DNA of 64,000 nt from Ferranicluibacter rubi (lineage in GTDB: Bacteria > Pseudomonadota > Alphaproteobacteria > Rhizobiales > Rhizobiaceae): assembly GCF_011603255.1 (NCBI RefSeq), contig NZ_JAANCM010000001.1:248001-312000 (forward strand). Reading direction: 5' to 3'. The notes beneath the pieces are model-generated. The model made no database searches. It saw only the letters and a program-made list of their open reading frames with translations, and was not told where the DNA came from. The position numbers and the translations under genes were made by a program. Positions within the stretch are counted from its first letter, which is position 1. Each line of letters begins with the position of its first letter. Of this stretch, positions 1 to 8,708 are shown piece after piece.

Positions 1-47
1 GATTGAAAATCCGCGTGTCGGTGGTTCAAATCCGCCTCCGGGCACCA
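1..47 (+). tRNA. tRNA-Phe (GAA), 3' part
   Basis: The first 47 bases fold as the 3' part of a tRNA. Anticodon loop TTGAAAA with GAA at positions 5-7 is followed by the 3' anticodon strand TCCGC, a five-base variable loop, a T arm with GGTGG/CCGCC around TTCAAAT, the acceptor strand TCCGGGC, discriminator A and an encoded CCA. The anticodon and overall sequence match bacterial tRNA-Phe. The 5' half lies outside the window. The next 79 bases hold nothing recognisable. Confidence 0.93.
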
Positions 48-126
48 TTTCCCCAAAGTTACTCTGCAGTTTTGCGTCGTGGCGGATCACTGATCTCGCT
101 CGTCCAATACGTCCAGCCCAGCCCGT

Positions 127-732
127 TCACCAAGCTCCCACATGCACCGCCCCAGCCTCATCCTCCAGGCACGGGCCCACCACCGCGATCGCCTTCTGCC
201 CTGCGGCAAAAACGGTGCGGGAGGGGAGGTCCATGGTGGGGTTGTCGGGGTGGTCTCCGGTGAGGGTTTTCAGGGCGTGTTCGGAGAGGCCGTAGACGAC
301 GCGGCCGATGCCGGTCCAGTAGATGGCGCCGGCGCACATGGCGCAGGGTTCGGCCGAGGAATACATGGTGCATGTCGCGAGGAAGGGTTCGCGGTAGCGT
401 TTGGAGGCTTCGGTCGCGAGCAGGCGTTCGGCATGGGCGGTGGCGTCGAGGTCGGGGAAGTAGCCGTTTTCCATTTCGATCAACACCTCGCCTTCGGGGC
501 CGGTCAGAAGCGCGCCGAAGGGCATGTTGCCGTGGGTCTGGGCGCGGCGGGCGATGTCGAAGGTTTGTCGCAGGAGGCCGGCGTCGGCTTCGGTGAGAGG
601 CGGGCTTGCAAAGGGCGGGTTGCCTGGGGCTTCGGCGGCCTGCGTGCTGCTCGCCTCACGTAGTCGCGCGGGAACGCGGTCGATTGCGGTCGGGTTCGTC
701 GATGTCTGGTCGGCTGTCGTCTTGTCGCTCAT
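127..732 (-). CDS. Nucleoside/cytidine deaminase family protein
   Basis: This is a 201-residue zinc-dependent deaminase of the cytidine/guanine/tRNA-adenosine deaminase fold. The zinc site is complete: His100-Ala-Glu102 (HAE) and Pro-Cys130-Ala-Met-Cys133 (PCxxC). It probably deaminates a free base or nucleoside in the cytoplasm; the exact substrate cannot be read, though the overall form resembles guanine deaminase-like proteins. Residues 1-45 are a low-complexity, polar extension absent from most relatives. The start at 732 was chosen because AAGGAG lies seven bases upstream; the longer frame to 840 would run into the neighbouring gene. It lies 37 bp downstream of the amidohydrolase gene in the same direction, so a two-gene nucleobase-degradation operon is likely. 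Confidence 0.85.
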   Translation of the reverse strand: MSDKTTADQTSTNPTAIDRVPARLREASSTQAAEAPGNPPFASPPLTEADAGLLRQTFDIARRAQTHGNMPFGALLTGPEGEVLIEMENGYFPDLDATAHAERLLATEASKRYREPFLATCTMYSSAEPCAMCAGAIYWTGIGRVVYGLSEHALKTLTGDHPDNPTMDLPSRTVFAAGQKAIAVVGPCLEDEAGAVHVGAW

Positions 733-769
733 GGCGTGCTCCTTGTTCTCCCGTGGGACGTTTGCGCTT

Positions 770-2029
770 TCAGTGGCGTGAGACTGTCGAGATAGGACGG
801 AAGAGCTGGGGTGGCGGGCGCTCGAAGGTCTGGCGGCCATTCTTCCAGGCGGCCGTGGCCGTTGCCGGGCCGGCGATGGCCTGCGCGGCGGAGGGGGCCG
901 ACAGGAGGACGAGGGTGGCGGGATCGCCGATGGCGGGCGGCAGGGCGTTCAGGCCGAGCAGGCGTTCCGCGTTGACCGTGATCATATCGAAAACGCCTGC
1001 GAGAGCCTGCTCCGTGCCCAGTTGCGCGACATTCGCGTAGAGATTGGCCATGCGCAGCAGCGAGACGTCGCCGAACGGGGTAAACGGGTTCAGCACATTG
1101 TTGGTGGAAATGGTGGTGAGCACGCCGAGGCTTGCGAGGCGGTGGGCCGGCGTGACGCCGCGGGGAACGAGATGCGTCGCGGCGCGGCCGGTGAGGAAGA
1201 GGTCGGTCGCCGGGAGGACGGTGACGGCGATGCCGGCTTCCGCGATCTTCCGGGCGATCTCCGCAAATGCCTCCGGCGGCAGCGCGGACAGTTTCGTGAC
1301 ATGGCCGACGGAGACCCGGCCCTGGTACCCGCGCCGGAGCGTCTCGGCGATGACCGTCGGCAGGTTGGAGCCTTCCGGGTCGAGATCAAAATCCAGATGA
1401 AAATCGACGGACACGCCGTGGCGTTCGGCAAGGTCGAAGATGGCGGCGATATGCGCCTGCGGATCGGGATCGGTATAGGGACAGCCGCCGACGAGATCGG
1501 CGCCGGACCGCAGCGCCGCATCCAGCATCTCCAGCGTGCCCGGATCGTTGGTCAGACCTTCCTGCGCGAAGGCGCAGATCTCGATGTCAATCAGCGCGCA
1601 GTAGTCGGCCCGGAGCTGCTTGATCGCCTCGAACGAGCGGAAGCCGGCGCGTCCGTCGATTTCGACGAAGGTGCGGATGCGGTTCGTGCCGTTGACGATC
1701 GCCTGCTCCACGACATCCGCGGCCCTTGCGTAGACGTCCGCCTGCGTAAAGGCGGCCTTGGCGCGCGAGGTCTCGGCCACGGCTTCGGCCAGCGTACCGG
1801 TGCAGAGCGTGCAACGGCCGATGATGCCGGCCTTGTCGAGATGCAGGTGGGTTTCCACAAGGCCGCGACAGAGGAGATGGCCCTCGGCATCGCGTTCCGG
1901 CGCGTCGCAGACGAAGGATCGCGTTGCGCTTTCGGCGATGCCGGCTATGACGCCGTTTTCGAACGCGATATCGGTTACGCCTTCCCTTCCCTGCAGGCGG
2001 GCATTGCGGATCACGAAATCGATGGTCAT
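770..2029 (-). CDS. Amidohydrolase, cytosine deaminase-like
   Basis: The 419-residue protein belongs to the metal-dependent amidohydrolase superfamily, closest in motif layout to cytosine deaminase (CodA) and related aminohydrolases. Metal ligands His61 and His63 sit in ETHLHLDKA; later come FHLDFD and VGHVTKLS, which supply the other family histidines. It would hydrolyse an amino group or ring amide of a pyrimidine, triazine or similar ring in the cytoplasm. The start at 2029 (MTIDFVI) has GAGG seven bases upstream and fits the family N-terminus; the longer frame to 2089 enters the intergenic palindrome. The neighbour downstream is a second deaminase, supporting a role in nucleobase or heterocycle catabolism. 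Substrate is not determined. Confidence 0.82.
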   Translation of the reverse strand: MTIDFVIRNARLQGREGVTDIAFENGVIAGIAESATRSFVCDAPERDAEGHLLCRGLVETHLHLDKAGIIGRCTLCTGTLAEAVAETSRAKAAFTQADVYARAADVVEQAIVNGTNRIRTFVEIDGRAGFRSFEAIKQLRADYCALIDIEICAFAQEGLTNDPGTLEMLDAALRSGADLVGGCPYTDPDPQAHIAAIFDLAERHGVSVDFHLDFDLDPEGSNLPTVIAETLRRGYQGRVSVGHVTKLSALPPEAFAEIARKIAEAGIAVTVLPATDLFLTGRAATHLVPRGVTPAHRLASLGVLTTISTNNVLNPFTPFGDVSLLRMANLYANVAQLGTEQALAGVFDMITVNAERLLGLNALPPAIGDPATLVLLSAPSAAQAIAGPATATAAWKNGRQTFERPPPQLFRPISTVSRH

Positions 2030-2061
2030 TGTTGCCTCGCGATCGCTCGGGTGCAGACCCC

Positions 2062-2161
2062 ATAGCATTTCTTGTTCAGGCCGATTCACCTGAACAAGAA
2101 ATGCTATAGATTCAAAGTGTAGAGCGACCTTTGCGCGTTCAGATGAACGCGTGGCGCTCTA
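2062..2161. repeat. Composite palindromic intergenic repeat
   Basis: Two nested inverted repeats fill the gap between divergent genes. A perfect 19-bp inverted repeat (2062-2080 with 2089-2107, loop of 8) is followed by TAGAGCG/CGCTCTA arms (2120-2126, 2155-2161) enclosing CGCGTTC-agat-GAACGCG (2134-2151). The layout resembles dispersed rhizobial palindromic elements. It occupies the promoter region of both flanking genes and could fold in either transcript. Confidence 0.75.
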
Positions 2162-2223
2162 GGGATCGGCGAACTTGAAACGGGTTTTCGCGGGAACGCA
2201 AGGCCGGAGATGGCGATGAATCG

Positions 2224-3873
2224 ATGAGCGGGCAGCAGTCCACGGAAACGTTTGGGATGGCGGGCAAGGAACCTGCGCGCGGGCGCGACGGCATGGTCAC
2301 CAGTCCGCATGTTCTGGCAAGCGAAGCCGGTGCACGGGTGTTGCGGGAGGGCGGCAATGCGCTGGAAGCCTGTATCGCGACAGGCGCTGCCATTGCCGTG
2401 CTCTACCCGCACTTCTGCGGTCTTGGCGGCGATGCCGTGTGGATCGTTGCCGATCCCGATGGCCGGCGGACCTGCTTTCTCGGCATCGGGCAGGCGGCGC
2501 GGCAACTGCCCGCGCGAAGCGGAAATGAGGCCGGCATTCCCCTTCGCGGTGCGGGCTCGACGCTGACCAGCGCCTGCGTGGTGGACAGCTGGGGGCATGC
2601 GCATGCCTACTCCGTGCGGCACTGGGGCGGAACGCGAACCTTCGCCAGCCTGCTGGACGATGCCGTCGGCTTTGCGAAGGACGGATTTCCGGTCACGGCG
2701 TCGCAGGCCTTCTGGCTCGACTTCCGCAAGGCGGAGGCCGTGAGCTGGCCGGGTTTTACCGAGGTTTTCATGCCCGGGGGTACTGCTCCGGAGGTTGGTG
2801 CGATCTTTCGCCAGCCGCAGCTTGCCCGCACGCTCGAACGGCTGGCGGAAGATGGGCCGCGTGCCTTCTACGAAGGGCTGCTGGCGCAGGCGATCGCAGA
2901 CGGGTTGCGCGCGGCCGGATCTCCGCTGACAGCAGCGGATCTAGCAGAGACGCGAACGCGGGAAGAGGCACCGGCAAGCCTCGTCTATCGCGGCGTGGAA
3001 CTGCTGGCGCCACCGCCACCGACGCAGGGCGTGACGACGCTCGCCATCATGGGCATTCTCGCGCATTTCGACCTAACCGAACTTGAGGCCGGAAGCGCCG
3101 ATCACTTGCATCTCTGCGTCGAGGCCGTGAAGCAGGCCTTTCTCGACCGGCATGGGATTGCCGATCCCGACGTCAGCGAGCAGCGTGTCGATGCGATTCT
3201 CGACCCCGGCCATCTCGCCGCCCGGGCGCAGGCTATCGATATCGCCCAGGCTCAGGCCTGGCCGCATGTGTTTCGCACCGGCGACACCGTGTTCTTCGGC
3301 GCGACGGATGCCGAGGGGCGCAGCGTCAGCGTGCTCCAGAGCACCTATTTCGACTGGGGAAGCGGTGTGGTCGTGGGCGATACCGGCATTCTCTGGCAAA
3401 ACCGGGGTGCCGCCTTCTCGCTCGATCCCGGCCATCCCAATGTGCTGGCGCCGGGCAAGCGGCCCTTCTACACGCTCAACCCCGGCATGGGCCTGCGCAA
3501 CGGGCGCCCGACGCTCATCTACGGAACGCAAGGGGCCGACGGGCAGCCGCAGACGCTGGCCATGCTTCTCACCCGGCTGATCGATTTCGGCGAAGATCCG
3601 GCACAGGCGCTTGCCGGCCCGCGGTTTCTTCTCGGCAAGACCTTTTCCGACAGCCGCGACAGCCTGAAGCTCGAAGTGGATGCAGGCGAGGCGGTTTTCG
3701 AAACGCTTGCCTCACGCGGCCATTTGCTGTCGCCCCTGCCCGCGCAAAGCCCGATCGCCGGACAGGCGGGCATCATTCGGGTGAACGCGGATGGCACGCT
3801 CGACGGTGCGCATGATCCGCGTGGGGATGGCACCGCCATCGCCGTAAGCGATGATATGTCGCCGGCTAAATAG
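2224..3873 (+). CDS. Gamma-glutamyltransferase family protein
   Basis: This 549-residue N-terminal nucleophile hydrolase is of the gamma-glutamyltransferase (GGT) family. The large-subunit region carries GGNALEACIATGAAIAVLYP and the CGLGGDA signature near residues 50-75. The autoprocessing/catalytic threonine is probably Thr355 in GDTVFFG, which would open the small subunit; a downstream GTQGADGQPQ segment fits the family glycine-rich region. Family members hydrolyse or transfer gamma-glutamyl groups. No signal peptide is visible, unlike the periplasmic glutathione-degrading enzyme, so a cytoplasmic catabolic role is more likely. The start is uncertain: Met1 at 2224 lacks a well-spaced Shine-Dalgarno, and Met12 at 2257 is possible. 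The 3' end overlaps that of convergent cysG by 8 bp. Confidence 0.85.
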   Translation: MSGQQSTETFGMAGKEPARGRDGMVTSPHVLASEAGARVLREGGNALEACIATGAAIAVLYPHFCGLGGDAVWIVADPDGRRTCFLGIGQAARQLPARSGNEAGIPLRGAGSTLTSACVVDSWGHAHAYSVRHWGGTRTFASLLDDAVGFAKDGFPVTASQAFWLDFRKAEAVSWPGFTEVFMPGGTAPEVGAIFRQPQLARTLERLAEDGPRAFYEGLLAQAIADGLRAAGSPLTAADLAETRTREEAPASLVYRGVELLAPPPPTQGVTTLAIMGILAHFDLTELEAGSADHLHLCVEAVKQAFLDRHGIADPDVSEQRVDAILDPGHLAARAQAIDIAQAQAWPHVFRTGDTVFFGATDAEGRSVSVLQSTYFDWGSGVVVGDTGILWQNRGAAFSLDPGHPNVLAPGKRPFYTLNPGMGLRNGRPTLIYGTQGADGQPQTLAMLLTRLIDFGEDPAQALAGPRFLLGKTFSDSRDSLKLEVDAGEAVFETLASRGHLLSPLPAQSPIAGQAGIIRVNADGTLDGAHDPRGDGTAIAVSDDMSPAK

Positions 3874-5428
3874 CGATCCGCTGTGGCTGGAAATCCGCAC
3901 TGTCGTCCGGGGCCACTACATGGCTTTCAGCGGACGCCTTGGGAAAGACGCTGCCGACGCCGATGAGGACCGGATTGTCGTAGCCGATCTCGGAGATGCC
4001 GATGTGCATGGTCGATACCGTGCCATGCCAGCGCCGTTCCTCAGCCCGGCTGATGTTGGAGGCGATGACCACCGGCATGTCACCGGACATGCCCTCGGCC
4101 ATCAGGCGCTCGGCAATGGCAGGGGCCGTGCGGCCGCCCATGTAGAAGACGGTCGTGGTGCGCGGGTCGGCGCAGGCGCGCCAGTCGACATCGGTCGGCA
4201 GGCAGCCCTTGCGCGAATGGCCCGTGATGAAGCGGACGGCGTGGGTGTGGTCGCGGTGGGTCAGGGACACGCCGAGGCGAGAGGCGAGCGCGCTGGCGGC
4301 GGTGATGCCGGGCACGACCTCCACCGGAATGCCGTGCGCCTGCAGGCAGGCGATCTCCTCGCCGGCCCGGCCGAACACCATGGGATCGCCGCTCTTCAGG
4401 CGCACCACGGTCTTGCCGGCCTTGGCAAAGGTGACCATCATCGCGTTGATGTCTTCCTGCTTGCAACTGGTGCGGCCGCCCCGCTTGCCGACCAGCATGC
4501 GCTTGGCCTCACGGCGTGCCAGCTCCAGCACATCGCCGGAGACGAGATCGTCGAACAGGATGACGTCTGCGGCCTGCAGCGCGCGGACGGCTTTCAAGGT
4601 CAGCAGTTCCGCATCGCCCGGGCCGGCGCCGACCAGCGTGACCTTGCCGAAACCGGGTCCACCGCGCGTCTCCTTGCGCCCGGCGGCCAGACGATCGGCT
4701 TCGGCCACGAGGTCCGCGGCACTTTCGGGTGTCGGCACGCTGGTGAAAGCCCGATCGACGAAGCGCTCCCAGAAGGCACGCCGCTCCGGGCCCGGATGCA
4801 GACGCGCACTGACAGCGTCGCGGAGCGACTGGGCCAGCATCGACCAGCCCTTGATGCTCTGCGGCAGCAGCGTCTCGATGCGGCGGCGGATCGCCTGCGC
4901 CAGGATCGGCGCGGCGCCATCGGTGGAGATCGCGACGACGACCGGTGAGCGGTTGACGATGGAGCCGAACTGGAACTGGCAGAACGCCGGCTTGTCGATG
5001 ACGTTGACCGGCACGCCGGCAGCGACCGCGGCCTCGTAAAAGGCGCGCGCCTCGTCTTCCTCCTCGCAATCGGCAATGGCGAGAGCGGCACCGGGCATGA
5101 TGCCTGCGGTCCACGCCTGTGGATGGTGGACGAAGGTGCCACGCGCCCGACCTGCCGCGCTGTCTTCAGCATGAAGCAGGAGCATATCGGCAAAGACGTC
5201 GCAAAGCGTGTCGTCGGGTGCGTAGACGTGAACCTCCGCGCCGCAGGCCGCGAGAAGTTCGGCCTTCCAGCACGCGCCTTCCGTGCCGCCGGCAAGGACG
5301 ACGCGTTTGCCTTCCAGACCCCAGAAGACGGGAAGCTTTGCCAGCGCCTCGACGCGAGGGGTAGACCTTGAGGGCAAACCCTCGCAGGAGACGGTAGCGT
5401 TATTCGGCAGCAGCGATACGCGTTCCAT
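3866..5428 (-). CDS. cysG: Siroheme synthase CysG (dehydrogenase/ferrochelatase plus uroporphyrinogen-III methyltransferase)
   Basis: A 520-residue fusion protein. The N-terminal half (about residues 40-250) is a precorrin-2 dehydrogenase/sirohydrochlorin ferrochelatase with the dinucleotide loop VVLAGGTEGA. The C-terminal half (from about 260) is SAM-dependent uroporphyrinogen-III C-methyltransferase with VTLVGAGPGDAELLTLKA and VVPGITAASALASRLG. Together they make siroheme, the prosthetic group of the nitrite reductase encoded in the same operon. The start at 5428 has GGAG ten bases upstream and overlaps the end of nasA by 29 bp, implying translational coupling. The longer open frame (to 6133) is only a shadow inside nasA. 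It is the last gene of the nitrate assimilation operon. Confidence 0.93.
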   Translation of the reverse strand: MERVSLLPNNATVSCEGLPSRSTPRVEALAKLPVFWGLEGKRVVLAGGTEGACWKAELLAACGAEVHVYAPDDTLCDVFADMLLLHAEDSAAGRARGTFVHHPQAWTAGIMPGAALAIADCEEEDEARAFYEAAVAAGVPVNVIDKPAFCQFQFGSIVNRSPVVVAISTDGAAPILAQAIRRRIETLLPQSIKGWSMLAQSLRDAVSARLHPGPERRAFWERFVDRAFTSVPTPESAADLVAEADRLAAGRKETRGGPGFGKVTLVGAGPGDAELLTLKAVRALQAADVILFDDLVSGDVLELARREAKRMLVGKRGGRTSCKQEDINAMMVTFAKAGKTVVRLKSGDPMVFGRAGEEIACLQAHGIPVEVVPGITAASALASRLGVSLTHRDHTHAVRFITGHSRKGCLPTDVDWRACADPRTTTVFYMGGRTAPAIAERLMAEGMSGDMPVVIASNISRAEERRWHGTVSTMHIGISEIGYDNPVLIGVGSVFPKASAESHVVAPDDSADFQPQRIAI

Positions 5429-8105
5429 TGAGGATCTCCCTGATCTCTGCGCGGCAGGAGCCGCAGTTTGTGCCTGCGTTGAGGGCTTTGCCGATGGCTT
5501 CGACCGTGCAGCATCCGCCGGCCGCCGCGGTGACGATCTGGTTGATGCCGACGTTGAAGCAGGAACAGACCGTGGCGCCGGGATCGACCGCCTCGGCGCC
5601 CGGGCGGCCCGCGACGACCGCAAAGCGGCGCCGCAGATCGGAATGGACGGCGCCGAGTTGGGCAATGGCCCAGTTTCTGGCGACGGCCACGGGGCGCGGG
5701 CTGAGGAAGACGGCGCCGAGCAGCCGCTCGCCATCGAAGAAGGCCAGCCGGATATGGCCGGTGACGGCATCGCGGTAGCCGAGGGGTTCAAGTCCGGGGG
5801 GAATGCCGAGCGTTTCGACACTCCACCCGGTCCAGTCGCGATCCTGCACCCCGCCCTCCTCCCCGAGAGGCAGGGGTGCAGCCGCAAACTCCATCCGCCA
5901 GCCACCGGCAGCCCGGGCAAGAGCGTGATAGGCGAGCGGATGAGAGGAGGATTTGGAGATTTCGGGCTTTTCGACCGAGATGGCAAAGCCGTAGAGCCCG
6001 ACATCGAGCTTGGCGGCAGCGACGGCGACATGCTTGGAGGCGGGCTGACCGGACACGGGATCCACCAGCCCCGGCACCAGCGCATCGATGCGGGCGGCGG
6101 AGGCGAACTGGTCGTTCCAGTGCATGGGCGCAAACAGGTGCCCCGGCTTCTGGCGCGGGGTTACGAGGGCGCGCAGCACCGCCCGTCCCTGCGGGCTTTC
6201 CAGCACCACGAGGTCGGCCGGCGTCAGACCGAGCGCCTTGGCATCGTCGGGGTGGATCTCCACGAAGGGTTCGGCGAAATGCGCGGTCAGGCGCGCTGTC
6301 TTGCCGGTGCGCGTCATCGTGTGCCACTGGTCGCGAATACGGCCGGTATTGAGCGCAAACGGATGTGCCGCTGTCGTCCGTTGATCCCGGGCGGGGATGA
6401 CGGGCACGAAGCGCGCCCGGCCATCCGGATGGTAGAAGCGACCGTCTGCGAAGAAACGGCTGTCGGCCGCATTCGGGGCCGTGCCGGCTGGCTGTGGCCA
6501 CTGGAAGGGCGCGAGCGCGTCGTAGGTATCCACCGTGATATCGGCATGGGCGCCGATGTCGAAATCGCGGTTTCCCTCGTTCTCAAAGGCGGAGAGTGCG
6601 GCGTGCTCGGCAAAGACGGCGGCAGGGCCGGCAAAATCAAAAGCTGTATCAAAGCCCATGCGCCGGGCGACCTCAGCCATCTGCCACCAGTCGGCTTTCG
6701 CCTCGCCCGGTGCGCTCAGAAACGCCCGCTGGCGCGAGATGCGGCGTTCGGAATTGGTGACCGTGCCGTGCTTTTCGCCCCAGCCGAGCGATGGCAGCAG
6801 CACATGGGCGTGCGCCGTCGTATCGGTCTCGGCCATGACGTCGGAGACGACGACGAAGGGACAGGATACCAGCGCCGCCCGTACGAGATCTGCTTCGGGC
6901 ATGGAGACGACGGGGTTGGTCGCCATGATCCAGATCGCCTTCACCCGGCCATCCGCGACGGCGCGGAAGAGATCGACGGCCTTCAGGCCCTGCTTGTCGG
7001 CGATGACAGGCGACTGCCAGAAGCGCTGGACCGTGTCGCGATCCTCCGCACGCTCGATCGCCATATGAGCGGCGAGCATGTTGGCAAGGCCTCCGACCTC
7101 ACGTCCGCCCATGGCATTCGGCTGGCCGGTCAGCGAGAACGGCCCCATGCCGGGCCTGCCGATGCGGCCGGTGGCGAGGTGACAGTTGATGATGGCATTG
7201 ACCTTGTCGCTGCCGGAAGAAGACTGGTTGACCCCTTGGCTGTAGCAGGTGACGACGCGCTCGCTGGCCGCAAACAGCGCGTAGAAGGCTTCGATATCCG
7301 CTGCATCGAGCCCCGTGCTTTCCGCCACGTCGGCGATGCCGAGATCTGCGACGTGGGAGAGGGCCGCATCGAAGCCTTGCGTGTGATCGTCGACGAAAGC
7401 CCGGTCGAGCATGCCTCTCGTGGCAAGATCGGCGAGCAGGCCGCCGAACAAGGCCGTGTCGCCGTCGGGCAGAATCGACAGGTGCAGGTCGGCGATATCG
7501 CTCGTCGCGGTGCGGCGCGGATCGATGACGACCACCTTCATCTGCGGCCGCGCGGCCTTGGCAGTGGCGAGGCGCTGGTAGATGACCGGGTGGCACCAGG
7601 CGAGGTTGGAGCCGGTGAGGACGACGAGATCGGCAAGCTCGATATCCGCATAGGTGCCCGGCACCGTATCCGACCCGAAGGCACGCCGATGGCCGGCAAC
7701 CGAGGAGGACATGCAGAGGCGGGAATTGGTGTCGATGTTCGCCGAGCCGATGAACCCCTTCATCAGTTTGTTGGCGACATAATAGTCCTCGGTCAGGAGC
7801 TGGCCCGAGACATAGAAGGCGACCGAGTCCGGTCCGTGCTGCCGAATGGTGTCAGCGAACGTCGTGGCAACGAGATCCAGCGCCGCATCCCAGGATGCAG
7901 GCGCGCCTGATATGTGCGGCGTGAGCAGGCGACCGTCGAGATCGATGGTTTCGGCGAGCGCCGAGCCCTTGGAGCAGAGCCGGCCGAAGTTCGCCGGATG
8001 ATCGGGATCGCCCCGCACCGAAACCGCACCGGTCTCCTCGACGCGAGCGATGACGCCGCAGCCGACACCGCAATAGGGACAGGTGGTCTTGGTTTCTACG
8101 GGCAT
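5400..8105 (-). CDS. nasA: Assimilatory nitrate reductase, large catalytic subunit
   Basis: A 901-residue molybdopterin oxidoreductase that reduces nitrate to nitrite in the cytoplasm. The N-terminal [4Fe-4S] site is Cys9, Cys12, Cys16 and Cys44 (CPYCGVGC then RLCSKG). Molybdopterin-dinucleotide-binding domains follow to about residue 730. The C-terminal about 75 residues form a BFD-like [2Fe-2S] domain with CSCFNVG, GCC and NCGSC cysteines, typical of NasA-type enzymes that receive electrons directly. The start at 8105 places CPYCG close to the N-terminus as in the family and has GGGA upstream. An inverted repeat is embedded in the coding sequence near residues 741-754. The gene is separated from nirD by a 204-bp gap holding a palindromic repeat. 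Confidence 0.94.
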   Translation of the reverse strand: MPVETKTTCPYCGVGCGVIARVEETGAVSVRGDPDHPANFGRLCSKGSALAETIDLDGRLLTPHISGAPASWDAALDLVATTFADTIRQHGPDSVAFYVSGQLLTEDYYVANKLMKGFIGSANIDTNSRLCMSSSVAGHRRAFGSDTVPGTYADIELADLVVLTGSNLAWCHPVIYQRLATAKAARPQMKVVVIDPRRTATSDIADLHLSILPDGDTALFGGLLADLATRGMLDRAFVDDHTQGFDAALSHVADLGIADVAESTGLDAADIEAFYALFAASERVVTCYSQGVNQSSSGSDKVNAIINCHLATGRIGRPGMGPFSLTGQPNAMGGREVGGLANMLAAHMAIERAEDRDTVQRFWQSPVIADKQGLKAVDLFRAVADGRVKAIWIMATNPVVSMPEADLVRAALVSCPFVVVSDVMAETDTTAHAHVLLPSLGWGEKHGTVTNSERRISRQRAFLSAPGEAKADWWQMAEVARRMGFDTAFDFAGPAAVFAEHAALSAFENEGNRDFDIGAHADITVDTYDALAPFQWPQPAGTAPNAADSRFFADGRFYHPDGRARFVPVIPARDQRTTAAHPFALNTGRIRDQWHTMTRTGKTARLTAHFAEPFVEIHPDDAKALGLTPADLVVLESPQGRAVLRALVTPRQKPGHLFAPMHWNDQFASAARIDALVPGLVDPVSGQPASKHVAVAAAKLDVGLYGFAISVEKPEISKSSSHPLAYHALARAAGGWRMEFAAAPLPLGEEGGVQDRDWTGWSVETLGIPPGLEPLGYRDAVTGHIRLAFFDGERLLGAVFLSPRPVAVARNWAIAQLGAVHSDLRRRFAVVAGRPGAEAVDPGATVCSCFNVGINQIVTAAAGGCCTVEAIGKALNAGTNCGSCRAEIREILNGTRIAAAE
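5844..5881. repeat. Inverted repeat inside nasA coding sequence
   Basis: A perfect 9-bp inverted repeat (CTGCACCCC at 5844-5852, GGGGTGCAG at 5873-5881) surrounds a 20-base loop rich in CCTC/GAGG. It lies in frame within nasA and encodes PLPLGEEGGVQDRD-type residues in the presumed linker between the molybdopterin domain and the BFD-like domain. The base pattern resembles the intergenic palindromes nearby, so it may be a repeat element tolerated inside a gene. Confidence 0.55.
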
Positions 8106-8136
8106 CGATATTTCCCAAGGTTGACGCGAGGGGTAG

Positions 8137-8296
8137 CCCCTCATCCGGCTGCCGCCACCTTCTCCCCGCAAGCGGGGAGAAGGGATTTGTGGCACGGGCT
8201 CAGACTCGATCATGAGCCTTCGAGATAGAAGCAAGCGCTTGCCGCATGTCCCTTCTCCCCGCCTGCGGGGAGAAGGTCCCGGCAGGGAATGAGGGG
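8137..8296. repeat. Paired REP-like palindromes between nirD and nasA
   Basis: Outer arms CCCCTCAT (8137-8144) and ATGAGGGG (8289-8296) enclose two strong palindromes of the same family: CCTTCTCCCCGC-aa-GCGGGGAGAAGG (8158-8183) and CCTTCTCCCCGC-ct-GCGGGGAGAAGG (8251-8276). The two units lie in opposite orientation. A related element occurs at 57073-57226. Inside an operon, such hairpins could stabilise the upstream nirBD message or lower downstream nasA expression. Confidence 0.85.
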
Positions 8297-8309
8297 CTGA
8301 TACCGGCCC

Positions 8310-8708
8310 CTATTCCGCCGCGACCAGGAGACTGAGAGTATCGACCGCGATCGACAGGAGGCCGTCGCGGTTGCGGATGGGGATGGTGCGAACCTCGCCT
8401 TCGTCGGCACCCTGCGCCTGACCGGTTTCGAGCGAGATCACCATGTTGTGCAGCGGGCACGTGACAGATGTGCCGTGGACGATGCCCTGCGATAGGGGGC
8501 CGGCCTTGTGGGGGCAGCGGTCCTCCATCGCAAAGACCTGATCGTCCGCCGTGCGGAAGACGGCGATGCGGCCCTGGGGCGTACGGACGCAGCGGGCACC
8601 GCGCAGGGGAATGTCGTGAATCGTGCCGATATCGACCCAGTTGACGCCCAAACCAGCCTCGAAACCGGCCGCATCGCTTTCCCGGATGTTCTTCGTTTCC
8701 ATCGCCAT
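8310..8708 (-). CDS. nirD: Nitrite reductase [NAD(P)H] small subunit
   Basis: This 132-residue Rieske-type protein is the small subunit partnering NirB. The [2Fe-2S] ligands are in CPHKAGPL and CPLHNM (CxH and CxxH). It acts in the cytoplasm as part of the nitrite-to-ammonia reductase. Its ATG at 8708 overlaps the nirB stop by one base (TGATG), so the pair is translationally coupled. A second in-frame ATG at 8702 (METKN) has better spacing from GGAG and may be the true start. The longer open frame reaching 8906 is a shadow in nirB. Confidence 0.92.
   Translation of the reverse strand: MAMETKNIRESDAAGFEAGLGVNWVDIGTIHDIPLRGARCVRTPQGRIAVFRTADDQVFAMEDRCPHKAGPLSQGIVHGTSVTCPLHNMVISLETGQAQGADEGEVRTIPIRNRDGLLSIAVDTLSLLVAAE

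Noticed and set aside
5283-7910. An 875-codon plus-strand frame opposite nasA and cysG
   Set aside because: No domain is visible, and the opposite strand encodes complete molybdopterin and Fe-S motifs.
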